Shown: positions 1 to 12,400 of the stretch, one piece after another
Layout: each line of letters begins with the position of its first letter
How positions within the stretch are numbered: position 1 is the first letter of the stretch
Assembly: GCA_015227615.1 (NCBI GenBank)
Contig: JAALGZ010000005.1
Location: 1,488,001 to 1,552,000, forward strand
Direction: 5' to 3'
DNA length: 64,000 bases
DNA from: Labyrinthula sp. Ha
Lineage: Eukaryota; Sar; Bigyra; Labyrinthulida; Labyrinthulaceae
Program-made: the position numbers and the translations under genes
The notes under the pieces: generated by a model
Told to the model about the DNA's origin: nothing
Database searches by the model: none
Seen by the model: only the letters and a program-made list of their open reading frames with translations

Positions 1-1144
1 TCAGTGCTTTTTTCCATGTCAGGAGTCTATGTCCAGTATTTGTTGGATGGTCTGTCTAATGCCTACAGCTTAAATACAGGAGTTAAAAAATGCACATTTA
101 CTGGTAGCGTGGTGTACATTTTGCTACAGCTATTCCGAAGACAAAATCTTCGTGAGATTTCTAAAAGCAAGAAAATGTACTACAAGCCACAGCCTAATTG
201 CAACGACCCGGCGCAGAGGTGGAATTCCATATCAGTTCCGTAATGAGTCCTGGTTCAACCTGATTTAACTAAGTTTTTAAAGGAAGCCAGACAATCGTCA
301 GGTGTAGAAGACGAATGAATAGACCAAGTTAATTGCTTATTACGAGTATCAACGTTAAAATCTAAGGCAAAATCAGGGGATTAGCGGCACGGAAATGAAG
401 CCTCAGAAAGGGATGGCTAATTACTTACCTTCAGAACTTAAAAGTATCAAATTGTCAAGGATGTCTTAAACAATCTGAATTTTAACTCAACAAGTCCAGA
501 GAAAATTATCCAGCGTACTAAAACTGCTCGATGAAACCTTAAAGCTCACTTTATAGGTCAACACTAACTTAAACCAAACCTCGTCATGAATCATTGATAT
601 TTAGAGGTTCAGTATTTTTTATGTATTTTGACTTGATAAGGGGAAAGCTGCTAGAAATGATCCTCGTGTCATCCCTTGTTTCCATTGTACATGCTTGAAA
701 TAATGTAACACTCGGTGTGAAATCTAATTTTAAACTTGTTAGTTTCCTGCAATGATGTTCATTTTGTCGCGTTGAACTCATAACCAAGCACACAATGTCT
801 TTAACTTTTAAGCATAGCTCTACCTTTACAAAAACCATATTTCTGCACAATGTGTTTGGTTTTTCTTGTATGATTACTCATAAGACAAATAATTTTAGAA
901 CTAATTCGATATTCTATAGGCCTTCTATTGCTGTGAAAGTCACTTCCAAAGGACTCGCATTCTCCTGACATCTGAAAAATAGAAAACACTGTCAACCATA
1001 ATAAACTCAAACCACGTATAACTCTTTTCCTTTCCAAATAGAGTTACTTGAATGTTATTTTACATAACACTACATCAACCATTAGTTTCTTCTATAGGTG
1101 AACACTCCTATATTATTTCCGATGCATCTAATCGGCCAAAATAG
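1..1144. other. Upstream region, no supportable gene
   Basis: AT-rich DNA with only short open frames on both strands (the longest about 79 codons at the left edge). None shows a recognisable domain or joins to a neighbour by a plausible short intron. It probably holds the promoter of the glycosyltransferase gene at its right end. I see no repeat or RNA gene. Confidence 0.4.
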
Positions 1145-1186
1145 ATTCAATTTAAACTGTTCTACGTATTACCGTTTAAATTGAAT
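1145..1186. promoter_or_regulatory. 13-bp perfect inverted repeat just upstream of the glycosyltransferase start
   Basis: The arms attcaatttaaac (1145-1157) and gtttaaattgaat (1174-1186) are exact reverse complements separated by 16 bases. The second arm ends 30 bases before the chosen ATG at 1217. It could be a protein-binding palindrome in the promoter, or a hairpin in the 5' leader. The repeat is seen directly; the regulatory role is inference. Confidence 0.45.
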
Positions 1187-1216
1187 GAGAAACTAAGTTC
1201 AAATCAAAACAAAAAA

Positions 1217-3480
1217 ATGTTTTCATTCACCGAATTTCTGCACAAGTTGACACTCGATGGGGAAACCTTGTTTCCATTTGTTGCTTTGATATATACATGC
1301 CTTCTCATGTTCCTTTCAACAAGAATCATGTCTCTACGTCTCTTTCCAAAACAGAGAACCACTGATGCTGCCTTTTTCATTGTAATTTTCGCCGACCTGA
1401 TCTCATATGGATTACATTTCTTCAATCATGCAAAGTTAGCAACTATTTCTAGCATCTTTCTCACTCCAGCTGGACCTTTTTATATTCTCTTCATTTTCTT
1501 CCCTCAGCAGGTTCTGCAGATCCTCTCTCTCACCTTTCAGCAAGATATCCCTTTTCATGCGGCTGTGTACACGCTGTTTTTTCTCACCTTGCTCTGTTTT
1601 TCTCTCTCAAGTTTCTTGGTTGAAGATTCGATAATAGCATTTTCAGTTTCAGATTTTGATGGTAGTCCAGAAATTAGTGGTGAAAGAGATTATTTTGACG
1701 AAGTCCTAGCAGTATTGAAGGCTAAAGAGGGAAGCGGGTTTTGTGATGACTCATCCTATTATGCTCAAGTTACGCTTCTCTGCTGCTTCACGTTTATTTT
1801 GATATCTGCTTTTAGATCATCCAAGGATAGACTAAATTTTTTGATACTATCCTATTCTTTTCTTGGATTCGGTGCTTGGGCTAACTGTGCTAAGAACTTG
1901 CCAAATAATGGCCTCTATGTGATGTTTCTCCAATGTTTAACTTTTCTGGCCACCAGAATTAGAATTTTTTCTTTGTTTGTGCCAGGAACAGCGTTTAATA
2001 CATTTAGTAGTAATCAAGAAGAAGCTCAAGTCGATGAGTTAAAAAAAGCAAGGAAGAAAATAAAAAAAATTGCGATGGTTTTAGATGGGTTTATAGGTCC
2101 CCAGGCAGTCGTTTGTGGCATCTCCCGTAGTTATGAGGCTTGGATAAAAGAACTTGTGAATCAAGGGGTAGAGGTCGTAATTTATTCTGCTTTTGATAAG
2201 CACGAAATCGAAAATTATTTTCATGATCCGTAGCTCTTATTCTTTTTCTTATTCTTAGGATGATTAAAGCGTACCAACTAGAAGCTCTTGACATTAAATA
2301 TGTGCAACAGGTCTATTATGCTACCAGAATTAATTGGGCTAATATCAAAACAGTCTCTAAGTCTTTTCATGCCGAAAAGATTGACTTGGTGCACGTAGTT
2401 TTTGACGGTGCTTCAAGCCCACTATTTTCTTGGGCGTGTGCTCTGACAAAAATTCCTATCGTTGGAATTATGCATACTGATACAACTGTTATTTGTGAAA
2501 GAAATGGGTTTCATAGGATAGCACCTTTAGTTCTTTTTGCTCAAAAATCTTGTGGAGTGTGCATGGAAAGTATTGCAACAAGATCTCAGTCTTTTGCGGA
2601 GGAATTGTTGAAACTCAGAAATTGGAAAGTTGATCATATTATAAAACCTCATGTCTCAACACATATTTTTAAACCTACTATGAATGTGGAAGTTGAGCAA
2701 ATTAGAAGGAACTTAACATTTGCGGAAACGTTGCCGAAATTTGACGAGTCCAAAATGTCTTGGAATGATGAAAAGCTTGTTCTACTGTATGTGGGTCGTT
2801 TTGATATTGACAAAAGGTTTAATGAACTTTTGGTTATCATCAATAACCTTAGAGAAAAATATCAAGAAAGAGATATCTTTCTTGCTTTGATTGGGGCTGG
2901 AAGTTTGAGCGCTGATGTGGAATCTCTACATGGATCGGTCTCTGGAGTATTCTGTAAGCCAAAGTTCCTGAGTCATGAAGAGCTTAGTTCTTACTACAAC
3001 GCTGCAGATCTGCATATTTCGTGTTCTCAAATGGAAACTTTAGGTAATACTGTCCTAGAATCACTGGCTTGTGGAACTCCAGTCATCGTCCCAAGGGCGC
3101 AAGGATTCGTTGATACAGTATCACCTGATGAGAACGGAATATTCTGGGAATGTGACAATCTTGATGATGCTCTAACCAAAATACTAAGCTTGCATCACAA
3201 CCGTCCATATTTGGCTCAGTTGAAACAGTGCGCTCGCAGAAGCAATAAGAATTTAGCTTGCTCTAATGCGGTCGAAGATCTGCTTAAGTGGTACGTTAAA
3301 GCCCTTGATAACCGGAAACGGCAAACTCTATCTATCCCTAGAGTGTTGCTAAGTTCTGGAATGTTATTTTCTGCTTTCTGGTTCGATTGTCTTGTCTTTT
3401 CACATGCTAAAAAGGTTTTGCAAAGCTTTAGCAACGACGAAGTTCGAAAGACAAATGTGAGTAAGTATAACGCCACTTAG
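1217..3480 (+). CDS. Membrane-anchored GT4-family glycosyltransferase, two exons
   Basis: The frame is open from 1181, but its first ATG is at 1217. Two frames join over a 29-bp GT-AG intron (2230-2258; starts GTAGCT, pyrimidine-rich, ends CTTAG), giving about 744 residues. Residues about 20-240 hold several hydrophobic, probably membrane-spanning stretches and match nothing I recognise. Residues from about 285 are a GT-B fold glycosyltransferase of family GT4: an N-terminal Rossmann half beginning IAMVLDGF, then the C-terminal nucleotide-sugar half beginning LVLLYVGRFDIDKRF, with the E-x7-E signature in METLGNTVLESLACGTPVIV. GT4 enzymes transfer a sugar from a nucleotide donor to a lipid or glycan; SQD2-like sulfolipid synthases and alpha-mannosyltransferases are the closest types I can suggest. 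A last hydrophobic stretch lies near the C-terminus. The substrate cannot be told. The gene converges on the PA28 gene with a 170-bp gap. Confidence 0.85.
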
Positions 3481-3626
3481 TTTCTTTTCGATAGTTTTCT
3501 AGTGATAGCTTTGGTTTATTCTGGCGAGTCTTGAAGTCTGCAAGTGTCAGATAACTGTATTGCTAGAAATAGTATTTGTTAAGTATTGATATATTTATTT
3601 CTTGTTTTTCGTAAGAGTTAAGAGCA

Positions 3627-3632
3627 AATAAA
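3627..3632 (+). terminator. Possible AATAAA polyadenylation signal
   Basis: An AATAAA hexamer lies about 147 bases after the glycosyltransferase stop, inside the short gap before the convergent PA28 gene. The hexamer is seen. Whether this organism uses it as a signal is unknown, and it is common by chance in DNA this AT-rich. Confidence 0.25.
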
Positions 3633-3650
3633 ATTAAATCGACTGTGAGC

Positions 3651-4491
3651 TTAGTACATACTATATTCTGCAGCACCTCTTGGTTTTTCTAGCTTTTCTT
3701 TGTTTTTAGAAAACATATCAAGCAAAACAAGAAGATGATTCCTTACCTCCAAAACAGAGTTCTTCATTTTGACCCCCCATAGGTCATCACATTCATAGAT
3801 AGCCTTCCTATAGTCTTCTATTACAGCGCCATCTCCATGTTCACCTCCTAGTAACTTGGAAACTAACATTCCTCTTGTTGAGAAATATTTTGTATCTTGC
3901 TCCAACACAAGAACCAGACTTTCTTCAACTTTGCCTACTTCTGAAATTATCTCTTCTTGGACCTGCACTCCAAAATTGTTTCCGTCTTGAAACTTTGGAA
4001 TACTCAGCTGAATATTCACTTTCAAAGCTGAAAGTAACTTCAATATCTCTTTGCATTCTTTCTTAACTTGAGTTTGAATCTTGACATAATCTGGAGTACA
4101 AGGAACACAAAAATTAGTAACACGCTCTTTAAGTTCTTGTTTCTTTGCATCGTCAACTTTCTTCTGTGTAGAATTAGTCGCTCCTCTTTTTCTCTTCTTT
4201 GGGGAACTAGGTTTAACTTCATCCTTCTCCTCTGATTTGTCTTCTTTAGCTGGTTTGAATAATTCACTCAGGTTCAGCTTGAAGTTCATGACCTCCTGCA
4301 TTGTAGGAAGCCCAGACTCCTCAAAAGAGTGTGTATCTTGAAACTCAGGTTTTGCTGCAAGTTTTGTTAAATGCAGAATTTTTTCTGGGAGACCTTTTTC
4401 TAATGCAGATCTTGCTTCATCTTTCAATTGTTCTAGAATTTTGCCAACCTATGGAATAAAAAAACACTGCAGCCACTACCTCTTCCTTCAT
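3651..4491 (-). CDS. PSME3: Proteasome activator PA28/REG subunit, gamma-like
   Basis: PA28 subunits form a heptameric ring that docks on the 20S proteasome and opens its gate without ATP. A 12-bp first exon (4480-4491, M-K-E-E) joins over a 31-bp GT-AG intron (4449-4479) to the main exon (3651-4448), giving about 269 residues, close to the usual length of 240-255. The N-terminal helix (EEVGKILEQL...) and the C-terminal four-helix core are both recognisable. The activation-loop region reads IPKFQDGNNFGVQVQEE, and the chain ends KLEKPRG...YSMY, as in animal PA28-gamma (KIKRPR...LY). A lysine-rich, poorly ordered insert near residues 75-105 contains KKRKR, fitting a nuclear gamma-type protein. 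The frame opened by the short intron extends the helix in the expected way, which supports the splice. Confidence 0.9.
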
Positions 4492-4729
4492 TTTGTTAAC
4501 CGTTTGTGGTCTCAAGACTATGTATTGCAAGCTGCTGCTATTTTGGGCAAAGATGCATGTTCATGTAACCAGACCTGATTGAAATAACTTCTACAACTAA
4601 GTTTTGGGCTTGAAAATCGATTACATATGATGCTAGTAATAGAGAACAAATATTTATTTGTTAGTCTAAGCGCATATCTACGGTGTTTGAGCTAATGAAA
4701 TCACTCAATTAACTTGGTTACTGTGAATG
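4492..4729. other. Short intergenic stretch, probable PA28 promoter
   Basis: This AT-rich gap lies between the PA28 start codon and the LINE remnant. It has no recognisable coding frame and presumably carries the PA28 promoter. No specific element was recognised. Confidence 0.3.
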
Positions 4730-6700
4730 TTGGCGGTATGACTGCATTGGAACTCAGCTACCCCGAAGGTTTGGTCAGGGACGTAAAAAGAGATATCTTA
4801 ATGTTACAAGAACTAAGTGAGATAGGTTTTAAAAACTAAGATAAAGGATTAACAACTATATGAAAGTTGACAGGAAGTTTCTGTCAAAGACTGGCAGTCA
4901 CGTTTGTGGGCATAGCGATATTTCTCACAGAAAAGCTTGCTAGTTCAATATCTTCGATTGAAGTCTAGAGCGAAAAAATCTTCAAGTCGACATTAAACTT
5001 AAAAGAAAAATCAGAATTTAATTCTTTAAAATGTTTAGCACCATATAATGGGCTAGGGGCTAACACTTGCAAACAATTACTAGAGGTTATAGAACGTTCG
5101 TTGCGGAAGAAAATCAACAGAAGATGCATAATCGTGGTTGAAGATATACACACACCAGATGTAGACTCCACATTAACATATTTTTACCCTATTTTAAGGA
5201 GCTTAAACTGTGTAGAATTGCCACTGACGAGGTCCATGGATCCTAGTCCTTTGCTCATTCTGCTTCAGAAGTGAAGATCTTTGGCCGAATCCACACTTTA
5301 AAACCCAAGCCAACCGAGCATAATCTACTAGAAATCCTAAATTCAAACTAGTGCATGGATTCTATTTGTTTTGAATAAAAGAAAACCAGATGAAGTAATA
5401 AACAATCTGATCAACTACCAGTTACTTCGGGATGCAGTTCTAAGAGCCAAAGAAAAAGTGGTACCTGAAAGATATCTGCAGCTGCGACAGAGAATCAATT
5501 CGATAGAGAAAAATTGCTTGCACAAGCAGACAACAGTGATGCGAAACACAGCAATCAGGTATGATTAAAAGGAAACAATCTTGTTACTGTGGATGAATAG
5601 AGCTCAAGCTCGTGAAAGCTGGGTAAGTAGTGCTTGCGCCGGCAATTGAATAGCTTTTCCTAAGAACCAATACAAGAAGAGAATAGTTACTTATGAAAAC
5701 GGATGCCAGTTCAGCAAAATTTTACACTAATACCCAGAATCATAGACCATAATTGTATTTAACAAACCTAAAGAAAAAAGATACTTGGACTCTATTTACA
5801 ACAGTAGCAAATGTGACTATCTCATATGCTCTAGATAGTTGAAATATCAATGTAGCATTACTGCGGAAAATTTATATCATCTACTAAAATCAATATAACT
5901 TTACCACTTCATTCTTGAGTCAGGTAAAAAAAGTCATAGAAACTCAAAAGTAATGAAAACCTTGCAATATATAACATCCATAACAAGATGCTTAGAATAT
6001 CACCAGAAGATCTTAGGAAAACGCTGATCTCATCAATGATATTTTTAGAACTCTGTCACAATACGACAAATTCGAACTATTTCCAAGCATCGTCATCTAC
6101 ATGCACAGACATAATGGTGATACAAATAGCCCTGCCTTGCACATGTCCATAGCACTTGTGAATACAACATTTCAAATTCTAACAAAATTTATTCCCACTG
6201 TGTCCAAATAATTCTTTCAAAAAGACCATTCCTATCAAATAGTTTTTTGCAAAGCCAGAGGTCTAGTTTTGGGGACATGAATAATAGATAAGTCCATCAA
6301 GAAAAGATTCAATGATGGTATTCAGTTGAATATCCTTTTCTAAGTTTTCCTATAGTGTTTGACTCCATGAATCATGACCTCTTGACACTTGACCTCTATG
6401 AGGACAACATACCTTGGAAAATGAAAAATTTAATAAGTGTGCTGTACGCCAATACAACTTGATGTGTAGCGGAAAGAGATGTTTTTTCCCACAAACTCTC
6501 TCAGAAAACAAATTCTACAAACCGCTTTCCTACACTTACAGTATCTATTCTACCTTTGAACCCCGTCATGAAAGGAATGCAACTGATCATACTCATTAGC
6601 GTAAACATAAGAAAATTCATTCAACTATCTCTCTATTGCGGATTTTATAGCAGTATTAGCCTGTATGAATGAATATATTCTCCGTTTTGTTCTTCAAGTT
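4730..6700 (+). mobile_element. Decayed LINE (non-LTR retrotransposon)
   Basis: Broken plus-strand frames match the nearly full-length LINE at 59-63 kb in the right order. At about 4735 the endonuclease start reads VNVGGMTALEL then ILMLQELSEIGF (intact copy: VNVGGLTTTKL, ILMLQELHESGY). At about 5035-5170 it reads LAPYNGLG and INRRCIIVVED (intact copy: YAPHCGLG, NKRRTLLLGGD). At about 6359-6460 the reverse transcriptase reads FDSMNHDLLTLDLYED then LISVLYANT (intact copy: FDSVNYDIIQLSLKD, LIRVLYENA). The copy carries many stops and frame changes and has lost sequence between endonuclease and RT. It is therefore much older than the 59-63 kb copy. The boundaries are approximate; the 3' part fades out near the AT repeat at 6736. 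Confidence 0.7.
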
Positions 6701-6735
6701 CTAAATGGAATTATGCTACCAGTTTTGAAATGGAC

Positions 6736-6758
6736 ATATATATATATATATATATATA
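6736..6758. repeat. (AT)n microsatellite
   Basis: An uninterrupted run of 23 alternating A and T bases. Confidence 0.95.
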
Positions 6759-9329
6759 AGAACATTCTACTACTAACATCTAAAGGATTTGAGCTCAAAG
6801 AACATTTTCCAGATGAGAACATTCTGAAAAAAAGTCTGTTTTCTACTGAGCCCCCCTGTAATATATTTTATAAGCAAAAGTGTCTTCTTCTTACACTGCT
6901 CTTCCAGATATTATGATAGGATAAAGTAACAGGAGCCGAGGAGAAACTTTAGCAGCAAACGCTATATAACACTAGTAGAAAATTGTGTGATACATTATGC
7001 AACTGGGATAGTTGTGACAGTGAAAGGTGCCTGACCTATTAAAATTTTTGAATATCTTGAAGCAAGTACTGATTCAATGCCTTAGATAAAGCTATTGTGT
7101 CGAACATGCTAGATCCTAACTTGAAGTGTTTATTCAAATGTAGATATATCCTTTCAAAATAAGTCTACCAATAAATACAAGGGAAAACTTGCTGTACGTA
7201 CTGATACAGGTTACATCTTTTTAGAGCATGTAAGCTATCCAGTACCCCTAAGATATATTGAAAGCTCAGTTTTTGAAACCAGAGCCCATACAAACCTATT
7301 TGAGTTCAACATGAAAACTTCAAATCAAAACCCAATGACTTTATCTTAAAACTACTAACTTGTATATGACAAAGAAATTATGCTGAGGAAACAATCTAAA
7401 TGAAAAACTTTGTATTAAAATATCTCAATACTTTCATATACACTCAAAAGCTCCAAATAGCATTAAGATCTTAATCTCTATCATACGACGATGTCAATAG
7501 TTTATCCAACTTATAACACATTCCTCATACATGTATTCGAACAGAGCGTTTGCTGCTCATACTAATAATAAAGAAAATAAGCAGAGCCAGAGCTCATCCG
7601 CCATGCTCTATCAACTCGGTACGAGAATACAATAACTTAATCCTTATATACGTGCCACTCCTGAGCATATTAACACTAAACCAAACTGGTTTACCCAGCT
7701 CTATTTTGGGATAATTACAGTCACTAGAGGTTAACTAAAATTAATCCATAAAAATATATTTGGACAATTACGCAAGTGCTAAGGTGACAACAGTATCAGA
7801 CTCGTCTGCAAGAAAGCTTCTTAACTGCGAAGGCAATGTTAATAAACATATTTTTCAAGAGATTCTTCTTGATAAAGCACCTCTCACTATTTTGTGAGAC
7901 ATAATTAAAGAAAACTTATAATTACACGTCTTAAAAATATATACCCTCGAAAGTTCCTAGCGAAATTATATTCTGGTTTTTTATGAAAAAGATAACAAAA
8001 ATGATGAATATACCCCAGTAATAGTAGATTTGTAGATAAGCATCCTCGGAATATTTTTTTTCATTTAGATAAAAATAGAGCAGCAAATTAGCTCATCATC
8101 TCAGTATCACCTGCAAGGACAAGGAATTATTCAAGAAAGAAAACTATATCAATAGTATAAGCCATGAAAACTCAATTGCTTTCGCAAGTTGAAGTTTTTT
8201 TGTGTAGTAAGACAAAGATTTCAATTTTTATTCGTGTTAAAAATGTAGGGGTGTAATTCCCTGTTACTCTTGGATTTAATTTAAAAGTATATCAACAAAA
8301 AAGTCAGGGATCTTGAGATCTCTATAAATTTCTATGCTATCCATAATATTAGCCCATTTTACTCATGATGTTGAGGATTTTTTTCTAAGAAGCTAATATA
8401 ATTGGAGAAATTGTAGAAGAAAACTGATCATGAGATCATATAAAAACTACCATTATGTATAGTAGAAACAAGCAACAGATGAACAAAACTTAGAAAAGCG
8501 TAACGCTGTTGCTCTGATCTTAGAAGTATAGGTGTCTCTGCAATGATCAACCTATACAAGCTTTCATTACATACATTTAATATGTTACACAATACCGTTT
8601 CTTTGACATGGATTTTCTGATCAAATCTCTTACTTGACCAACTGCAATAAAAGTTGGTTCATTGTTTTAACTTCTCTCATATTACCTTTCTTGCATTGGA
8701 ACTATGGCAAATAGCCTGATATGAAATAGACTGCGTTTTTCCAAGTTATCAAATACAAACAGAATCCTGAAGAAGCCTTTAATATTTCCTTGTGGGAAAA
8801 GATATGCCTAGTGAAGACTTTATTTTAGGTCTATTATATTCTGCACCTGTATAACATTATCTAGACCATATCATTGTAGTTTTCTCAAGCCTGTTTAATA
8901 ATACTTAATTATTTCCAACTATTTAATTCTATCATTCCTTGAGAAAAATTATCCAGAACCAATGAAAACAACGTCTCAATGGCTTATGGGCATAGGAAAT
9001 TACAATCTTGGATTGAACTCATCTAGCTTTGTTTCCTGTCCATTTGACATAGGCATTCTGATTATTGAACTGATACTAAATGTTGTATGAAACTTTGTAA
9101 AAACCTTAAGCGCAAATATTGAAATCCACTGGAATATGGAGATTATTTTGATTAAACTATAGGACGACTACAAATCTAGTATCAAAAATTGTAGATATAT
9201 ATATATGCAAACAACAAAAACTACTTGAAGAAATTGTGTAGTAAACTATTGAGATGTAAAAATTGCTTATCTAGATACACACATTTTATGAGGTACCTAA
9301 AGCCGGTTCAGAAGCCGTTATAAGAATGA

Positions 9330-9490
9330 AACTATTGGTACATTCGTGGTAATTTGGCTCCGTGTACGATTTCTGCTGCTTGTTTACCACTTAATCCTAA
9401 TAAGATTCATCAATAGATAGAGTCGTTCTATGAAAATGGTAAAATGGAGCAACAAGGCACCTTTAGCTCCCCTAGCTTAATCTTAGGGGA
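9330..9490 (+). mobile_element. Faint trace of a Ty3/gypsy reverse transcriptase
   Basis: A short plus-strand stretch reads FYENGKMEQQGTFSSPSLIL. It resembles the region before the first catalytic motif of Ty3/gypsy RT (the young element here has LLEKNGIIERDPCSVWSSAA). It is heavily decayed, with no flanking repeats seen. A chance match is possible. Confidence 0.2.
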
Positions 9491-12400
9491 TAATCTGTTG
9501 AGTCCTCATTATTTTATGTTATCAGAGTGCTCTTAATTGCTTTTAGTATGTATCATTTTGTCGAAGGTTGCGTAGAAAGGCCTTGAAAAGTCTAATTCTA
9601 GGTGCGACAAACTACATTGTAATTATGAGAGACATTTTTATTCAAGAGAATAAGAACAATAAAGTACTTCTACGGCTTAGTTTTAAGATCATTTAATTCC
9701 TTTTATTAGATACAAATATTCCTTATTCTGAGGTTCCATATAAAAGCCTAGAGTTGGATCTGTATAAAATCGCTTCAGTTTATCCTAATACTTTATTTTG
9801 ATCAATTCATAAAAGATTAAGAAGAGCAACTAAAATAGAAATAGCTGACAGCTGGTTCTATCATTATCAACTTTTTATTTGTATTGCTGAGATCAAAAGT
9901 ATTAGTTTCCTAAATCATATAATACCACCAGAGGTTATCTGCCTTCTTTGGCACTACCCTTAGGTGCGAAAACGATCTACGGTTTAGACAGGATATGAAA
10001 CATGTATCACAACTCGACAAATGAAAATAAATCGTATATGATGTTATTTACTACATTAATTAACTATTTAATTAAAAAAAAAGAATTATAATATCTTGGA
10101 TGTTGGTTTTATTTAAGTTTATTCTATGTTTATTTATTGGAAAGCAAAAAATCTAAGCTATAGTACTTATTATCCTAAATAAGCCACATCTTTATCTGTT
10201 TTGGAAGACACTGTCATCAGGGGTGGTCAAGCTATCTGGTTATCGTTAATTTTTAGGATCGTTGCGACCAAACAATTATTGAATTAAACAAAAAAAGCAC
10301 TACTAAATATAAAATTAGTAATAGCTAAGAAAAATAAATCCTTATAGACATATCTTGCACTCATTATCATTTTAGATATGGTTCTTGTTGAGCAGTATAC
10401 ACTTAATTTATCATACAAGCACGATTCATAGCCTTCTATTGCTTGGCATGTACCATAGGAACCGTGGATATTTTTTTAGTCACATTGTTACCGTCCATGT
10501 GAAGTGTCAATATGTGCTTAATGAGTTTACATTTCAGTTAACTACTTGTAATAAAATCATATCCGGCATTGCTTTGTTGTAACCTATCTTTCTACATCAT
10601 ATAATGAAGTTGCCAATTTACGCCATGATAGCCCATGATTTGATGTATTGTATATGCCCCTTAACTGATTTAGAATGGCATTCCTAACTGTTAAAATATA
10701 ATTAAAGATACATGTATACATTTAAAATTTAACTTGAGATCCCTTAAACGTTGTCACTGTACTGGTAAAGTGTTTTAATTCTCGTAGAAAGCGCGCTAAG
10801 CTATCTTGAAAATTTTTTCTACTCAAGTTAACCCACAGTTGGATGGAGTTAACAATGAGAAAAAAATGACTCCAGGGATTTTCTTTGAATTCTTAGCACT
10901 AAATTGATTCTCCTTTTACTATGAAGTCACTCAGGTAGATATGAACTGGATGATTCCTTTCTCATACATGTTACATTTTACGGCAGAAGTTAACTTTCAC
11001 AGTCTGTAACCTCGAACTCTTTTTTTTCAATGAATTCACAACTACTTAGATGGATAGTGTTTACGAGACACCCGTAATATATTGAAGACTGGATTCAAGA
11101 TATGATTTTTCGACATTAGCTGAAGCGGATTCGAATCAAGTAGCATCTGGATTGTTATTTAATTTTACAACAGAATTCAATAGATAGAAAAAAATATATG
11201 AAAATGTATATTTAGATATTACAGACCCCTAGATCAGTTAAATAAAAGATTTCCTTAATAAAGGGGTATAAGACTAAATCATTCAATAAGATGATTTGAG
11301 GTCTTGCTATCAGCAAAGTATAGTATAGATATACCTGTGATAAGAATTTTTGAAGTTAAGAATTCTGTGTTCTTATTGCTGAAAGGAAGAATAATGGTTC
11401 ATTAGCTTACATCTGACAAAATTTTAATATTAAACTAAGGCCCTAATTCCTAGTTATGGTTTTTTAACACACGTTATAGAGATAGGCGTTAAAAAGATCA
11501 GTTCTTTTCAAAACATCTTTTTCTTATCGATAGTTAAGGTTTATGTGTCTTGTGATGAGAAACCTATCAACAAAAAAAAAGCGCACAGTTTTTACACTAA
11601 AGGTCGAAGTGGCTTGGTATCAATATAATCCTTTTCGAAAAGCCATCTGGCGATATATTTTGAATTTACATTTTGTAATATGCTCGAAATGATGTACAGC
11701 CTTCTTGCAAAATATTTTGGGTTGAGCAAGATATTTTTCAGTAGTAATTATCAGGAGGAAAAACTAAGAAGTTGGGCATTAAGGAATATGTGTAAAAAAT
11801 AACTAAGAAATTCCATAATCTAAAGATTGGTAATTTAATTCAAATATTAACGGCGATCTTGACCTTACCAGATATTCTTCCCGATCCTACCACTCAAAAA
11901 TTATTTGCATAAACTTAAAACAACTTTTATTGAAAGGATTTTTTTAATATAAATAGCATAACAAAGTTTATTGCCTATCTTGGTATATCTTGGACCTCAA
12001 CTAGTACTGTTTAAACCATACCACTTTACGAGTCTTGAGCTGTTTTCTTGGCCTTAGTTAATTATGGATGGATAAAATTAAAAAATAAGGAAAGATATGT
12101 ATAGAAAATAATAGCGATAGAAATGTTTCTGATAAATGCAAAAATGTATAAATTGAGGGGGACTTGGTTTGATAGTTAACTATGCAATAACGCTGAACAA
12201 AGATAAAGGAAAACGGGGGTTTTTTAGTATCCGTTAGAAACTAAACCGAAATATCTCTTACTTCTTAAAAATCAACATGGCACAAGATATCTCTAAATTT
12301 GTATTAATTGCGATATTTTTCATTGTTAGGAATTTTCTCATAAAGATTATGATTTCTATATGCAATAACAGAATAAAAATAACCCCAAAGATTTCGACAA

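Noticed and set aside
4-243. 79-codon frame at the left edge
   Set aside because: No recognisable domain, no splice partner, and composition typical of random frames here.
1181-1216. Starting the glycosyltransferase at 1181
   Set aside because: The codon there is TTG and lies in the inverted repeat; the first ATG in the frame is at 1217.
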